From DATBLE01 sp963734065 (GTDB taxonomy: Bacteria; Actinomycetota; Thermoleophilia; Gaiellales; Gaiellaceae), in contig CAVTFN010000003.1 in assembly GCA_963734065.1 (NCBI GenBank), forward strand, positions 1,612,001-1,676,000: DNA of 64,000 bases. Reading direction: 5' to 3'. The notes below the pieces were generated by a model that saw nothing but the letters and a program-made list of their open reading frames with translations, had not been told where the DNA came from and ran no database searches. Position numbers and translations under genes: made by a program. The first letter of the stretch is position 1, and each line of letters opens with the position of its first letter. Of this stretch, positions 34,007 through 43,382 are shown one piece after another.

Positions 34007-34687
34007 CTATTCCTCCCAGGCTTCGAGACGAGTGCGGATCGCCTGGACTGCGGCCTCCCAGAGCCGGATTTCGTCTTCCAATGGCCGCTGATAGAGGCCG
34101 CCGAACGAGCCGTCGCCGAGGGCTTCCCTCCACGCCCTCGGGTTTCCGTTCTCGGGCCACACCACCGGCGCCTTGCGCTGTGTAGGGATCACGACGCCCG
34201 GAAGCCGCGTCCACGGGAAATTCTCCGACCACGACGCATGGTCGTACTCGGGATCGATGGCGGCCGCGATCTCGTCCGGTCGCCCTTCCCAAAGCTCATG
34301 CCAGACAGCCGCCCCGCCCGGCTGGCGTCTTGTCCACGCCCTGCCTGGCTCGGTGTTTCCGCCATGACCGTTCACAACCAGGATCCGCGCGAACCCCTGG
34401 CGGACCAGGGAATCGACGACGTCCGAGAGGAGTGCGACCAGCGTGGACTCCCGGAGCGTGGGACTGCCTGGGTACGCCGTGAAGCCATTCACTCCGTATG
34501 GCAGCACCGGCAGCACGGGGATCCCCAATGGCTCGGCGGCCTCGACCGACGCACGCTCAGCAAGGATGTTGTCGGTCTCAAGAGAGAGGAACGCATGCTG
34601 CTCGGTCGAGCCGACGGGGAGCACGATCCGATCGTCCCAATCCAGGAATGCCTCAAGCTGCATCCAGTTGAGGTCGCGGACTCTCAC
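34007..34687 (-). CDS. Creatininase family protein (creatinine amidohydrolase-like)
   Basis: 226 residues of the creatininase (MftE/ArfB-like) amidohydrolase family. VLPVGSTEQHAFLSLETDN holds the metal ligands Glu-Gln-His and Asp; YGVNGFTAYPGSPTL, and LVVNGHGGNTEPGRAW with the metal His, are the other signatures. Members cleave creatinine, formamidopyrimidines or peptides; the substrate here is unknown. GTG 34687 starts it. Codon choice is less GC-extreme than around it, which may indicate later acquisition. Confidence 0.85.
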   Translation of the reverse strand: MRVRDLNWMQLEAFLDWDDRIVLPVGSTEQHAFLSLETDNILAERASVEAAEPLGIPVLPVLPYGVNGFTAYPGSPTLRESTLVALLSDVVDSLVRQGFARILVVNGHGGNTEPGRAWTRRQPGGAAVWHELWEGRPDEIAAAIDPEYDHASWSENFPWTRLPGVVIPTQRKAPVVWPENGNPRAWREALGDGSFGGLYQRPLEDEIRLWEAAVQAIRTRLEAWEE

Positions 34688-34767
34688 ACTTACGCGCGAA
34701 CGCTAGCGCCGAAGCCGAACCCTTGGCTGCCCCAGTGTTCGGGATGTACACCCGAGCGGGAACTCAG

Positions 34768-35208
34768 TCAGGCGATCGGAACGAGGACGTCGATGAGATC
34801 GCGACGGCGGTAGTATTCGAGTGTCGGCCTAGTGGGATCGGCGTCGGGACGTTGCGCCAGTCGCTCCGCCGTTGGTCCGATCTCCTCGTAGATACCTGGA
34901 GGCTCGCCGTGAAGTCTGACGCATGCGTACCGCCCCCCGGGAAGCGTGCTGCGTTCGGCGCCAAACTCGGAAGGGTCATCCTCCGGACGAAGTACGGCGC
35001 ACACACTGTAGGTAGCCGAGACCGGATCGAACGCTCCGTAGAACTTGCGCCCCCGTAAGCCCACCCTGGCCTCGAACGAAGCCCAGGCCCGCTGAATCTC
35101 CGAGAGCTGATCTGCTACGCGCACAAGCATGACGTCGGTCGGGTGGCGTACCACGATGTTTTCTACGCCCACGTCCGTAACGTACAGCCGGGAGGGCGCG
35201 CTACACAC
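34768..35208 (-). CDS. GyrI-like small-molecule-binding protein
   Basis: 146 residues. RKFYGAFDPVSATYSVCAVL, then LPGGRYACVRLHGEPPGIYEE and the closing PTLEYYRRRDLIDVLVPIA follow the GyrI-like/AraC effector-binding fold (an aromatic 'E-Y' plus final acidic 'D-V-x-V-P' strand). It would bind a small ligand; a DNA-binding domain is lacking. Start GTG 35208 is open to question; codon use is less GC-rich. It lies 80 bp upstream of the creatininase gene on the same strand, possibly in one transcript. Confidence 0.65.
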   Translation of the reverse strand: MCSAPSRLYVTDVGVENIVVRHPTDVMLVRVADQLSEIQRAWASFEARVGLRGRKFYGAFDPVSATYSVCAVLRPEDDPSEFGAERSTLPGGRYACVRLHGEPPGIYEEIGPTAERLAQRPDADPTRPTLEYYRRRDLIDVLVPIA

Positions 35209-35586
35209 GATTGCGCGAGCGTTCTCTCGCCGGGCGCGTAGACCTGTTCAGCTGCGCCTCTTTCGGAAACTTGCAGGAGTTTCATCGTGGTCGAGCCGTG
35301 AGAGACCGGAGGAAGGCCCTGAGCCCGCGGTTTGAAAGCTGTCCGGTTAGTTCCACTGCGAGAACTATGCTTCTTACCCGACTACTCGCTCGGCCGGTCG
35401 CGCAGCCACGGCTTGACTCAGCGGAGGACGTCGCGTCGGTCAGGCTCGGCGGGTGCGTCCGGAAGCGTAGAACGCAGGTGCCGGTCTCGCAGAGGTCCGG
35501 TGCCAGGTCTTGCATCAACACACTGCTGAGGAGAGCCCGGCCGCTGGCGTCGGTACGCGCATGCAAGACCCACCGGAACGCCGAGC
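35209..35586. other. Gene-poor stretch, 378 bp
   Basis: Between the GyrI-like gene and the copper monooxygenase gene. Open frames exist on both strands but none has recognisable protein features, a Shine-Dalgarno or codon bias like its neighbours. The composition is less GC-rich than the surroundings. I see no RNA gene or repeat here; it could hold decayed coding sequence. Confidence 0.5.
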
Positions 35587-37077
35587 TCAGCCCGCGTTCG
35601 CGACCTGCAGCAAACCGAGACACATCTCGTCCGTCGTGCCCTCGCCCCAGAGGACGTACCGCGGCGCGAGGCGCTGACCCTTCACGATCGGCTGTGCGCC
35701 CGGCGAGTTGTCGAAGCGGCACGTGACCCGGATCGTGTCGCCCGGCGAGGCGACGACCGGCTGCCGGAGGTAGTACGCGTCCTGCCAGTGGAAGTGCCAG
35801 CGCGGGATGTGGAGCAGGACGCGGGCGCTCGGCGTCCCCGGGTTCAGGTCGATGCGGATGTCGACGCCGCGGAGGTGCATATGGCCCGCGACGCCGTAGA
35901 TCCGCAACGGGCGCCTCACCGTGCGGTCGCAGGAGGTCCGGACGTCGTAGGCGCCGCCGACGTCCTGCGGGTAGTTGGCGAGCGTCTTCCGGCAGAGGTA
36001 CAGCAACCCCGTCGGGATCAGCGCCGCCTCCGCGCCGTAGTTCCGGGACTCGTCGGCGAGCGCTCGATCGCGTGAGCAGAGCCCCGAGTGCCGAACGCCG
36101 GGGCAGGGCAGCTCGACGGGCGCCGCCACCAGCATCGTGTCCAGCGGCGTGAGCTTCGAACCGGCGGCGGGCACGACGCGCAGGATCGCCCGCGAGTGGT
36201 CGGGCTTCGCCGGGTGGATGAGGTTGTAGTGCACCTGGACGACGACCGCGGCACCGGCGTGGAGCAGGACGCCGGTACCGGCCGGCGTGTCGTTCGTTGT
36301 GTGACCGGGCACCCAGGCGCCGATCCACTGCGGCGAGCCGAGACGGTCGCTCGAGGCGGCCGCGGCGTCCGGATGCGTCTCGCCGAGGCCGGGGCCGCCG
36401 AAGCACGTCCACCCGCGCCCGTGCGAAGCGGCGTTCAGGCGCCGCGCCTCGGTCGCGTTGGCGCCGGCGGCCTCGAACAGGATCACGTGGTGAACGAGGC
36501 TCGATTGCCCCGGCTGGATCGACGCCGACGTCACGTAGACGTCCTGCTTCAGGTGCGGCTCCAGGACGAAGCAGTGGTAGTCGTCGAACCCGCCGACTGC
36601 GGCGTGCGGCATGTACGGCCGCGCCGGGGCGAGCGAGATCGTCCGGCCGGGCGCCGTCGAGCGCACCGTCGGAGGCGAGATCGAGCCGCCGGCGCCGATC
36701 GGCGCGCCGCCGCGTGCCCAGCGCGCAATCGCGTTCTTTTCCCTGGCAGTGAGGATGCGGCGGGAGGCGCCGAGGAACGCGGGCGAGTCGCGGCCGGGAG
36801 GCCACGGCGGCATCACGCCCAGTTGCGTCATCGTCAGGATCGCCGGCGCGTGTGCCGCCGCCGAGCGGGCCGACGTGATCGGGAACGGGGCGATCCCGCC
36901 GATGCGGTGGCAGCCGGCGCACTTGGCGGCGAAGATCGGCGCCACGTCCTTCCACCCGGGCGTGCCGGCAGCTGCAGCGCCCGTCGACGGCAACGAGTCG
37001 TGAGCGATCGCCGCGGTGAGCGCGGCGCCGACGGCGACCGCGGCGGCCAGGAGCGCGGCGATCCTGCGAGCGCGCAT
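35587..37077 (-). CDS. Exported cytochrome c-copper type II monooxygenase-like protein
   Basis: 496 residues. A signal peptide/anchor (IAALLAAAVAVGAALTAAIA) is followed by a cytochrome c-like heme site CAGCH (about residue 53) with VMPPWPP as a likely Met ligand region. The remainder has the PHM/dopamine beta-hydroxylase copper pattern: SSLVHHVILFEA (HH), VVQVHYNLIHP (third His of the first copper), AGHMHLRG (HxH of the second copper) and TTDEMCLG (Met ligand). It would hydroxylate or sense a substrate outside the membrane with electrons through the heme. The start ATG 37077 has TAGCGT 7 nt upstream. The substrate is unknown. Confidence 0.82.
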   Translation of the reverse strand: MRARRIAALLAAAVAVGAALTAAIAHDSLPSTGAAAAGTPGWKDVAPIFAAKCAGCHRIGGIAPFPITSARSAAAHAPAILTMTQLGVMPPWPPGRDSPAFLGASRRILTAREKNAIARWARGGAPIGAGGSISPPTVRSTAPGRTISLAPARPYMPHAAVGGFDDYHCFVLEPHLKQDVYVTSASIQPGQSSLVHHVILFEAAGANATEARRLNAASHGRGWTCFGGPGLGETHPDAAAASSDRLGSPQWIGAWVPGHTTNDTPAGTGVLLHAGAAVVVQVHYNLIHPAKPDHSRAILRVVPAAGSKLTPLDTMLVAAPVELPCPGVRHSGLCSRDRALADESRNYGAEAALIPTGLLYLCRKTLANYPQDVGGAYDVRTSCDRTVRRPLRIYGVAGHMHLRGVDIRIDLNPGTPSARVLLHIPRWHFHWQDAYYLRQPVVASPGDTIRVTCRFDNSPGAQPIVKGQRLAPRYVLWGEGTTDEMCLGLLQVANAG

Positions 37078-37084
37078 GCCCCGG

Positions 37085-37090
37085 ACGCTA
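37085..37090 (-). promoter_or_regulatory. -10 box for copper monooxygenase gene (leaderless)
   Basis: TAGCGT on the minus strand, 7 nt before ATG 37077; it overlaps the stop codon of the upstream hemolysin III gene. Implies a leaderless transcript separate from the upstream gene. Confidence 0.4.
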
Positions 37091-37735
37091 ATTGACGACG
37101 AGCGCCACGGCGCCGTACTGCAGCGCGACCGCCGCCACGACGAGCACGTGGAAGACCTCGTGGTACCCGAACACGCGCGGGATCGGGTCGGGCCGGCGCC
37201 GCGCGTACACGATCGCCCCGACGGTGTAGCAGAGACCGCCGACGAGGACGAGTGCGGCCACGGCCACCCCGGAATGGTCGAAGATCTGCGGCAGGACGAG
37301 GATGCCGACCCAGCCGAGGGCGATTCCGGCGGCGGCGGAAATCCACTTCGGGGCGTGGACCCAGACCATCTTGGCCGCGATCGCCACCGCGGCTCCGCTC
37401 CAGACGACGGCGAGCACGGCCGTCTGCCAGGCGCCGTGGAGAACGAGCAGCCCGAAGGGCGTGTAGGTGCCGGCGATCAGGCCGAAGATCCCGGCGTGGT
37501 CGACGCGGCGCAGCCAGAGCCGGGCGCCCGGCGACCAGGTGAAGCGGTGGTAGAGGGCGCTGGCCGCGAACATGGCCACGACGGTGCCGGCGAAGACGGC
37601 GGCGGCGACCTGCGCGTGCCGGCCGGACGCCGTCAGCCCGAGCGTGATTCCGAGCGGGATCGTCGAGTAGAGCGCCAGCTCGTGGAAAACGCCTCGGAGC
37701 CGCGGCTTCAACGCTGCAACCTCCGGAACGCTCAT
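37088..37735 (-). CDS. trhA: Hemolysin III / PAQR family membrane protein
   Basis: About 215 residues with seven membrane segments and the PAQR motifs: GVFHELALYSTI (first His), ASALYHRFTW, RVDHAGIFGLIAGTYTPF and, near the end, FGYHEVFHVLVV; the two His-containing segments form the zinc site. Bacterial members (TrhA) are linked to membrane lipid energy homeostasis. I prefer ATG 37735 because TAGCGT lies 6 nt before it; GTG 37741 is the alternative. Confidence 0.88.
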   Translation of the reverse strand: MSVPEVAALKPRLRGVFHELALYSTIPLGITLGLTASGRHAQVAAAVFAGTVVAMFAASALYHRFTWSPGARLWLRRVDHAGIFGLIAGTYTPFGLLVLHGAWQTAVLAVVWSGAAVAIAAKMVWVHAPKWISAAAGIALGWVGILVLPQIFDHSGVAVAALVLVGGLCYTVGAIVYARRRPDPIPRVFGYHEVFHVLVVAAVALQYGAVALVVN

Positions 37736-37741
37736 CGCCAC

Positions 37742-37747
37742 ACGCTA
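37742..37747 (-). promoter_or_regulatory. -10 box for hemolysin III gene (leaderless)
   Basis: TAGCGT on the minus strand, 6 nt before ATG 37735; no Shine-Dalgarno sequence. Confidence 0.4.
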
Positions 37748-37890
37748 GCGCGGCCGGCGGCGTCGCGCGGATGGGGTGCTACCGTGTCCCATCCAGAGCG
37801 AGTCCGGTTTGCGCGACGAGCGCCTTCCTTACCCGTTCGTGACGAGAGAGGCTTTTCTTGATCATCAACCGATCCGTCTTGGTGCGCTGA

Positions 37891-38136
37891 ATGGCCCAGA
37901 AGAAGTCGCGTCAGACGTTCGAGAAGCTGAAGCGCGAGCAGGCGGTCAAGGAGAAGCGCGCGCTGAAGCAGGAGCGCAAGAAGGCGGCCAAGCTCGCGAA
38001 GGCGCTCGGCGAGCCTCCCGTCGACCCGTACGGAGACGCGGAAGACGCGGAGCCGGGCATGCACGCGGACGACGCGGAGCAGCGCGAGCAGTCGGACGCC
38101 GAGCCTGGGACCAACGGGCCGCTGACGACGGGCTGA
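37891..38136 (+). CDS. Small Lys/Arg-rich protein, unknown function
   Basis: 81 residues, highly charged: the first half (QTFEKLKREQAVKEKRALKQ, followed by ERKKAAKLAK) is a basic helix or coiled coil and the second half is acidic (DPYGDAEDAE). It resembles short 'KKxxQTFEKRKRE' proteins found in many bacteria with no assigned role; nucleic-acid binding is plausible from composition only. No Shine-Dalgarno is obvious before ATG 37891. It is divergent from the PAQR gene and convergent with the sulfatase gene. Confidence 0.65.
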   Translation: MAQKKSRQTFEKLKREQAVKEKRALKQERKKAAKLAKALGEPPVDPYGDAEDAEPGMHADDAEQREQSDAEPGTNGPLTTG

Positions 38137-38163
38137 CGAAGCGACGAGCTCGGCCGGCGCGAC

Positions 38164-40533
38164 CTACTGGCGCGCCATCGCGATGTGCAGCCGCTCCTCC
38201 GGCGTGATCAGGTGGTCGAGGTCCTCGGCGGCGTCGTCGATGTCGATCTGCACCCACTCGACCTTGCCGGTGAACCGGCTGGCCTCGCTCGTGTAGTCGT
38301 CGCTGACGGGCGAGGCGGTGTCCGAGCCCACGTCGCAGGTCTCGTCGGCGGAGAAGATCATCGGCACGGTGCCCTCGACCCGGCCCTCGCCGGTCTTCTC
38401 GCCGTCGAGGTACAGCGTCACGGTGCCGCCCTTGCCGAGCCCACCGCCGTCGTAGGCGAACTCCATCCGTACCTGGTGCGTGCCCGAGGGGATCTCCCTG
38501 TCGCCCTCGGCGTGGAAGCGCTGGACGCCGAACAGGTTGTAGCAGTACTTCGGCTTGCCGCCCTTCGCGTAGAGGCTCCAACCGGCGAACGCGCCGCCCT
38601 GGGCGACGATCACGCCTTCTGCGCCACCGTCGGGCACCTCCAGCTCGGCGGTGACCGAGTGCGACTTGTTCTTGACGTTGATCACCGCGTTCTCCGTCAG
38701 CCGGCCCATGCCGCCGAAGAGCAGCTGTGACTTGCCGGTGATCAGCACCGGGCGGCCGGCGATATCGGAGTTGAACCGCTCGACGCGGCGGTCGTCGAGC
38801 GGCAGGACGTTGTACTTGCGCGCCTCCTCCAGGAACAGCGCCTTCAGCTCCTCGAGCTTCTCGGGCATCTCGGCGGCGAGATCGTGCGCCTGGCTCCAGT
38901 CGGTGTTCGTGTCGTAGAGCTCCCACGTGTCGTCCGCGAACGGAGGCAGCTCCTCCATCACCCACGGGGTCGAGTGTCGCGTGACCGCGGTCCAGCCCTG
39001 GTCGTAGATCCCGCGGTTGCAGAACATCTCGAAGTACTGCGTCTCGCGCCGCTCCGCCGCGCCGCCGTCGTCGAACGCGTAGCGCATGCTCACACCCTCG
39101 ATCGGCCGCTGCTCGACGCCGTGCACGGTCTTCGGCTCGGGCAGGCCCGCCGTCTCGAGCACGGTCGGGGCGATGTCGATCACGTGGTGGAACTGGCTGC
39201 GGACCTCGCCCTTCGCCTCGATCCCTTTTGGCCAGTGCACGATCGTGCCGTTACGGGTGCCGCCCCAGTGCGAGGCGATCTGCTTCGTCCACTGGTACGG
39301 CGTGTCCATCGCGTGCGCCCAGCCGACCGCGTAGTGGTTGTACGCGGTCGGGGTGCCGAACTCGTCGATGTGCGACGCCATGAACTCGGTCGTCTGGAGG
39401 GCATTGGCGCCGTTCAGGTTGATCAGCTCGTTGAAGCACCCGTGGACGTCGCCCTCCGCGCTCGCGCCGTTGTCACCGATGATGTAGTAGACGAGCGTGT
39501 CCTCGAGGATCCCGATGTCCTCGAGCGCGTCCACGAGGCGCCCGACGTGATGGTCGGTGTGCTCCATGAAGCCCGCGTACACCTCCATCTGACGTGCGAG
39601 CACGGGCTTGAGGTCGTCCGGGATGTCGTCCCACGCGGGGATCTCCTCCGGGCGGGCGGTGAGCTGGGCGTCGGGCGGGATCACGCCGAGCTCCTTCTGG
39701 CGCGCGAACGTCTCCTCGCGCAGCTTGTCCCAGCCCTGGTCGAAGCGCCCCTTGTACTTCGCCGACCACTCCTCGGGCACCTGGTGCGGCGCGTGCGTCG
39801 CACCGGGGGCGAAGTAGGCGAAGAACGGCTTGTCGCCCATCAGCGCCTTCTGCTGGCGGATCCACTTGATCGCCTTGTCGGTCATGTCCTCGGTGAAGTG
39901 GTAGCCCTGCTCCGGCGTCTTGTCGGGCTCGACCGGCGTCGTCCCCTCGTAGATTGCCGGGTAGTACTGGTTCGTCTCGCCGCCGATGAAGCCGTAGAAG
40001 TACTCGAAGCCGCCGCCCCCCGAGGGCCAGGAGTCGAACGGACCGAGCGGGCTCGTCTCCCAGACCGGCACCTCGTGGCACTTCCCGAACTGCGCCGTCG
40101 CGTAGCCGTTCAGCTTCAGCGTCTCCGCCAGCGGGGCGCACGTGTTCGGGCGAATCGAGTTGTACCCAGGAGCCGAGGTGGCGATCTCGGTGATCCCGCC
40201 CATGCCGACCGAATGGTGGTTGCGGCCCGAGAGGAGCGCTGCCCGGGTCGGCGAGCAGAGCGCGGTCGTGTGGAAGCGGTTGAACTTGAGCCCGGCGCCG
40301 GCGAGGCGCTCGGCCGTGGGCGTCTGACAGGGCCCGCCGAAGGCGCTGGAGCTGCCGAAGCCGGCGTCGTCGATCAGGACGATCAGGACGTTCGGCGCGC
40401 CCGCGGGCGGGCGCAGGGGCTCGATCGGCGCGAACTTCGCGTTCGGATCCTTCGCATCCTCGTAGACCGGCCCGTCATAGGGGCGGTCCGGGATCGGCAG
40501 CACCTCACGGTCGGCACTCGTCGGCTCGGGCAC
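38164..40533 (-). CDS. Sulfatase (arylsulfatase family)
   Basis: A 789-residue enzyme of the alkaline-phosphatase-like sulfatase superfamily. NVLIVLIDDAGFGSSSAFGG gives the Asp pair for calcium; LCSPTRAALLSGRNHH is the CxPxR motif whose Cys becomes formylglycine; IGDNGAS is the second metal site. The C-terminal ~150 residues form an extra beta domain (LEVPDGGAEGVIVAQGG). No signal peptide is seen, so it may act in the cytoplasm. GTG 40533 follows AGAGGAGAG. No formylglycine-generating enzyme gene is in the window. Confidence 0.92.
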   Translation of the reverse strand: MPEPTSADREVLPIPDRPYDGPVYEDAKDPNAKFAPIEPLRPPAGAPNVLIVLIDDAGFGSSSAFGGPCQTPTAERLAGAGLKFNRFHTTALCSPTRAALLSGRNHHSVGMGGITEIATSAPGYNSIRPNTCAPLAETLKLNGYATAQFGKCHEVPVWETSPLGPFDSWPSGGGGFEYFYGFIGGETNQYYPAIYEGTTPVEPDKTPEQGYHFTEDMTDKAIKWIRQQKALMGDKPFFAYFAPGATHAPHQVPEEWSAKYKGRFDQGWDKLREETFARQKELGVIPPDAQLTARPEEIPAWDDIPDDLKPVLARQMEVYAGFMEHTDHHVGRLVDALEDIGILEDTLVYYIIGDNGASAEGDVHGCFNELINLNGANALQTTEFMASHIDEFGTPTAYNHYAVGWAHAMDTPYQWTKQIASHWGGTRNGTIVHWPKGIEAKGEVRSQFHHVIDIAPTVLETAGLPEPKTVHGVEQRPIEGVSMRYAFDDGGAAERRETQYFEMFCNRGIYDQGWTAVTRHSTPWVMEELPPFADDTWELYDTNTDWSQAHDLAAEMPEKLEELKALFLEEARKYNVLPLDDRRVERFNSDIAGRPVLITGKSQLLFGGMGRLTENAVINVKNKSHSVTAELEVPDGGAEGVIVAQGGAFAGWSLYAKGGKPKYCYNLFGVQRFHAEGDREIPSGTHQVRMEFAYDGGGLGKGGTVTLYLDGEKTGEGRVEGTVPMIFSADETCDVGSDTASPVSDDYTSEASRFTGKVEWVQIDIDDAAEDLDHLITPEERLHIAMARQ

Positions 40534-40592
40534 TCGGCTCTCCTCTCTCGGGGTCGCCGGAACCCTATGTTGTCCGCGATCGCACGGTCGGC

Positions 40593-43355
40593 TCAACTCA
40601 GGCCGGCCAGGGCCTCCGCGATCGCCTCGTCGCGCGGCGCGGCGCGGCCCTCGGCCTCGAGCTCGTCGACGCGCTGCTCGCCGAGGCCGGCGGCGAGCGT
40701 GACCCGCAGCGCCAGGTAGTCGTCCTCCGTCTCGCCCACCAGCCGGATGCCGATCTCGTCGAAGATCGCGAGCGACGCGCCCGAGAGCTGCGCCGCTCGC
40801 TCGAGGTCGCCTGCGGCGGCAGCGAGCTCGGCGCAGCCCTGAAGGCAGTTGGCGATCACCTCCAGGTAGCCGAGCGCCAGCGCGAGCTCGATCGACTCGG
40901 CCAGCAGCGACGCGGCCACCTTCGTCCGGCCGCGCTTGATCTCGGTGCGGCCGAGGTTGTGCAGGCTGATCGAGAGACCGTCGCGGTCATCCAGCTCGCG
41001 CTGGAGCCTGATCCCCTCCTCCTGGTACCGGACGGCCGTATCGAGGTCGCCGCGCATGCCGGCGATCGCGCCAAGGTTGCTGAGCGCGATCGCCGTTCTC
41101 ACCGGCTGCCCCTGTGCCTCGAAATGCCTGACCGATTCCTCGTACAGCGCCACCGCCCGCTCGAGGTCGCGCTCGACGACCGCAACCGAGGCCAGCTCGG
41201 CGAGGCACCGCCCGGCCTCGCCCTCGTCGCCGAGTTCGACGTAGAGCTCGTGCGCCCGTGTCCAGATGCGTTTCGCCTGCTCGACATCGCCCTGCCGGTA
41301 CGGGAAGAGCCCGCCGTGCACGAGCGCCAGCGCCTGCAGCTTCGGCTCGGCGGAGGCCGAGCGTTCGATCGCGCCCTCGAACACGCGCCGGGCCTCCGTG
41401 AGCTCACCGCGCAGGAGCCAGTATTGACGGAGGGCGACCGCCATCCGTACCTCGCCCTCGATCTCGCCGGCGGCGGCCGCCCAGGCGATCGCCCCGCGCA
41501 GGTTGTCGTGTTCGGCATCGAGCTCGGCGAGTGTCTCGTCGTACACCGTCCCCGCCGTCAGGGCCTTGCCGGCAGTCTCGGCAACGCTCAGGTAGTAGGC
41601 GGCATGCCGCCGCTGGGCATCCTCCTCCGTTCCCGATTCCCGGAGCCGTGCCGCCGCGTACTCGCGGATCGTCTCGAGCATCGCGAACCGCGGACCGGGG
41701 GTCCCGTCGACCCGCCGGAGGAGGCTCTCGTCGACCAGCGACCCGATTCGATCGAGGATGTCCCTGCCCGCGGCCACCGCCCCGGCGGCCTCGATCGTGC
41801 AGCCGCCGCGGAACACGGCCAGGCGTGCGAACAGGTCTTGCTCGGCCGGCCCGAGCAGCTCGTAGCTCCAGTCGAGGGTCGCCTGCAGCGTCCGCTGCCG
41901 GGCGGGCAGGTCGCGGGCGCCGGCGGTCAGCAGCTCGAGCGAGCGTTCGAGCCGCCCGACCATCGCCTCGGGGGGGAGCAGCTTGCTCCGGGCGGCGGCC
42001 AGCTCGAGCGCCAGCGGAAGGCCGTCCAGGCGCGTGCAGATCTCGGCCACGCTGCCGGCGTGGGCCTCGGTCAGCTCGAATCTCGGGTCGACCGCGCGGG
42101 CGCGCGCGGCAAAGAGCTCGACGGCCTCGTGCAGCGGTAGCGGCGGCACCGGGTACTCGTGCTCGCCCGACAGGCGGAGCGGCGCCCGGCTGGTCGCGAG
42201 CACCGCCAGCCCAGGCGTCGCCCCCAGGAGCTCGGCCACGAACGGTGCTCCGTCGAGCAGTTGCTCGAAGTTGTCGAGGACCAGCAGGAGCGGGCGCTCT
42301 CCCAGCCACTCGGCGATCGCCTCCGCGGCAGGGCGCTCACCGTCCTGGAGGCCGAGCGCCTGCTCGACTGTCGCGGCGAGCAGCCCCGGATCGCGCAGCG
42401 GAGCCAGGTCGACGAAGCGCGCGGGCCACTCCGCGGAGAGCTCCTCGGCCACCGCCAGGGCCAACCGGGTCTTGCCGGTCCCGCCCGGGCCGGTGAGCGT
42501 GACCAGCCGCGCCTCGTCGCGAAGCAGGCCGGAAACGGCGGCGATCTCGAGCTGCCTGCCGACGAGTGAGGTCGGTGCGCCGGGCAGGCGTGTCTCCAGC
42601 TCCTCCGGCCGCTCGGGTGCGGCCAGCTCGGGGTCCTGGCGGAGGACGGCACGCTCGAGCTCCCGCAGCTCGACCGACGGTTCGATCCCGAGCTCATCGA
42701 GGGCGGCTCGCGTGGCCCGGTAGGCCGCCAACGCCTCCTGCTGCCGGCCGGCGCGGTAGAGGGCCAGCACCTGCTGACGGCGGAAGCTCTCCCGGAACGG
42801 ATGCTCCGCGACGAGCGCCTCCAGCTCGCTCAGTACGGCGTCGTGCCGACCGAGCGCGAGCTCGGCCTCGCCGAGAAGCTCGAGTGCGTGCAGCCGCCGC
42901 TCCTCCAGCCGTTCGCGCTCGGCCTGGGCGAGCGGCTCGGCGGCGAGGTCGGCGAGCGCCGGGCCGTGCCAGAGCCCGAGCGCCTCGCGGAGCAGGCCCG
43001 CTGCCGAGTCGGCGTGACCGGCTCCGAGCTCCCGCCCGCCGCGGCCGACCAGCGTTTCGAAGCGCTCCAGGTCGAGCTCGCCGGGCTCGAGGACCACCCG
43101 GTAGCTGGCTCCGCGCGTCTCGATTCGGCCGGCGCCGAGCGCCTTGCGGAGCCCGGAGACATAGACCTGGATCGACTGGACCGCCGAGGACGGCGGCTCC
43201 GCGCCCCAGAGCGCGTCGACCAGCGTCTCGCGCGACACCGCTTCGCCCGCGCGCAGCAGCAATCCCGCCAGGAGGGCGCGCTGCTTCGGGCGTCCGATGT
43301 CGATCGCGCCGCCGTCCGCTCGGACCTCGACCGGCCCAAGGATCCGGAATTCCAT
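40593..43355 (-). CDS. SARP-like BTAD regulator with NB-ARC-type ATPase and TPR repeats
   Basis: A 920-residue AfsR-type regulator. Residues 1-95 form an OmpR/SARP winged helix (MEFRILGPVEVRADG; RPKQRALLAGLLLRAGEAVS), then the BTAD domain (ELDLERFETLVGRGG up to LDELGIEPSVELRELE). The ATPase part has Walker A TGPGGTGKTRLALAVAEEL and LLLVLDNFEQLLDG. The C-terminal ~350 residues are TPR repeats. GGGGAGAG precedes ATG 43355. The gene is divergent from a cupin gene, and the 124-bp gap contains direct repeats of the SARP-binding type, so self-regulation or regulation of the cupin is likely (inferred). Confidence 0.92.
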   Translation of the reverse strand: MEFRILGPVEVRADGGAIDIGRPKQRALLAGLLLRAGEAVSRETLVDALWGAEPPSSAVQSIQVYVSGLRKALGAGRIETRGASYRVVLEPGELDLERFETLVGRGGRELGAGHADSAAGLLREALGLWHGPALADLAAEPLAQAERERLEERRLHALELLGEAELALGRHDAVLSELEALVAEHPFRESFRRQQVLALYRAGRQQEALAAYRATRAALDELGIEPSVELRELERAVLRQDPELAAPERPEELETRLPGAPTSLVGRQLEIAAVSGLLRDEARLVTLTGPGGTGKTRLALAVAEELSAEWPARFVDLAPLRDPGLLAATVEQALGLQDGERPAAEAIAEWLGERPLLLVLDNFEQLLDGAPFVAELLGATPGLAVLATSRAPLRLSGEHEYPVPPLPLHEAVELFAARARAVDPRFELTEAHAGSVAEICTRLDGLPLALELAAARSKLLPPEAMVGRLERSLELLTAGARDLPARQRTLQATLDWSYELLGPAEQDLFARLAVFRGGCTIEAAGAVAAGRDILDRIGSLVDESLLRRVDGTPGPRFAMLETIREYAAARLRESGTEEDAQRRHAAYYLSVAETAGKALTAGTVYDETLAELDAEHDNLRGAIAWAAAAGEIEGEVRMAVALRQYWLLRGELTEARRVFEGAIERSASAEPKLQALALVHGGLFPYRQGDVEQAKRIWTRAHELYVELGDEGEAGRCLAELASVAVVERDLERAVALYEESVRHFEAQGQPVRTAIALSNLGAIAGMRGDLDTAVRYQEEGIRLQRELDDRDGLSISLHNLGRTEIKRGRTKVAASLLAESIELALALGYLEVIANCLQGCAELAAAAGDLERAAQLSGASLAIFDEIGIRLVGETEDDYLALRVTLAAGLGEQRVDELEAEGRAAPRDEAIAEALAGLS

Positions 43356-43382
43356 GCTTTCTCTCTCCCCTGACGTACGGCC

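Noticed and set aside
35211..35726. 171-residue plus-strand ORF in the gene-poor stretch
   Set aside because: Overlaps the monooxygenase gene on the opposite strand; its composition is that of a shadow frame.
38884..40719. 611-residue plus-strand open frame opposite the sulfatase
   Set aside because: Antisense shadow; Val/Arg/Leu-rich without domains.
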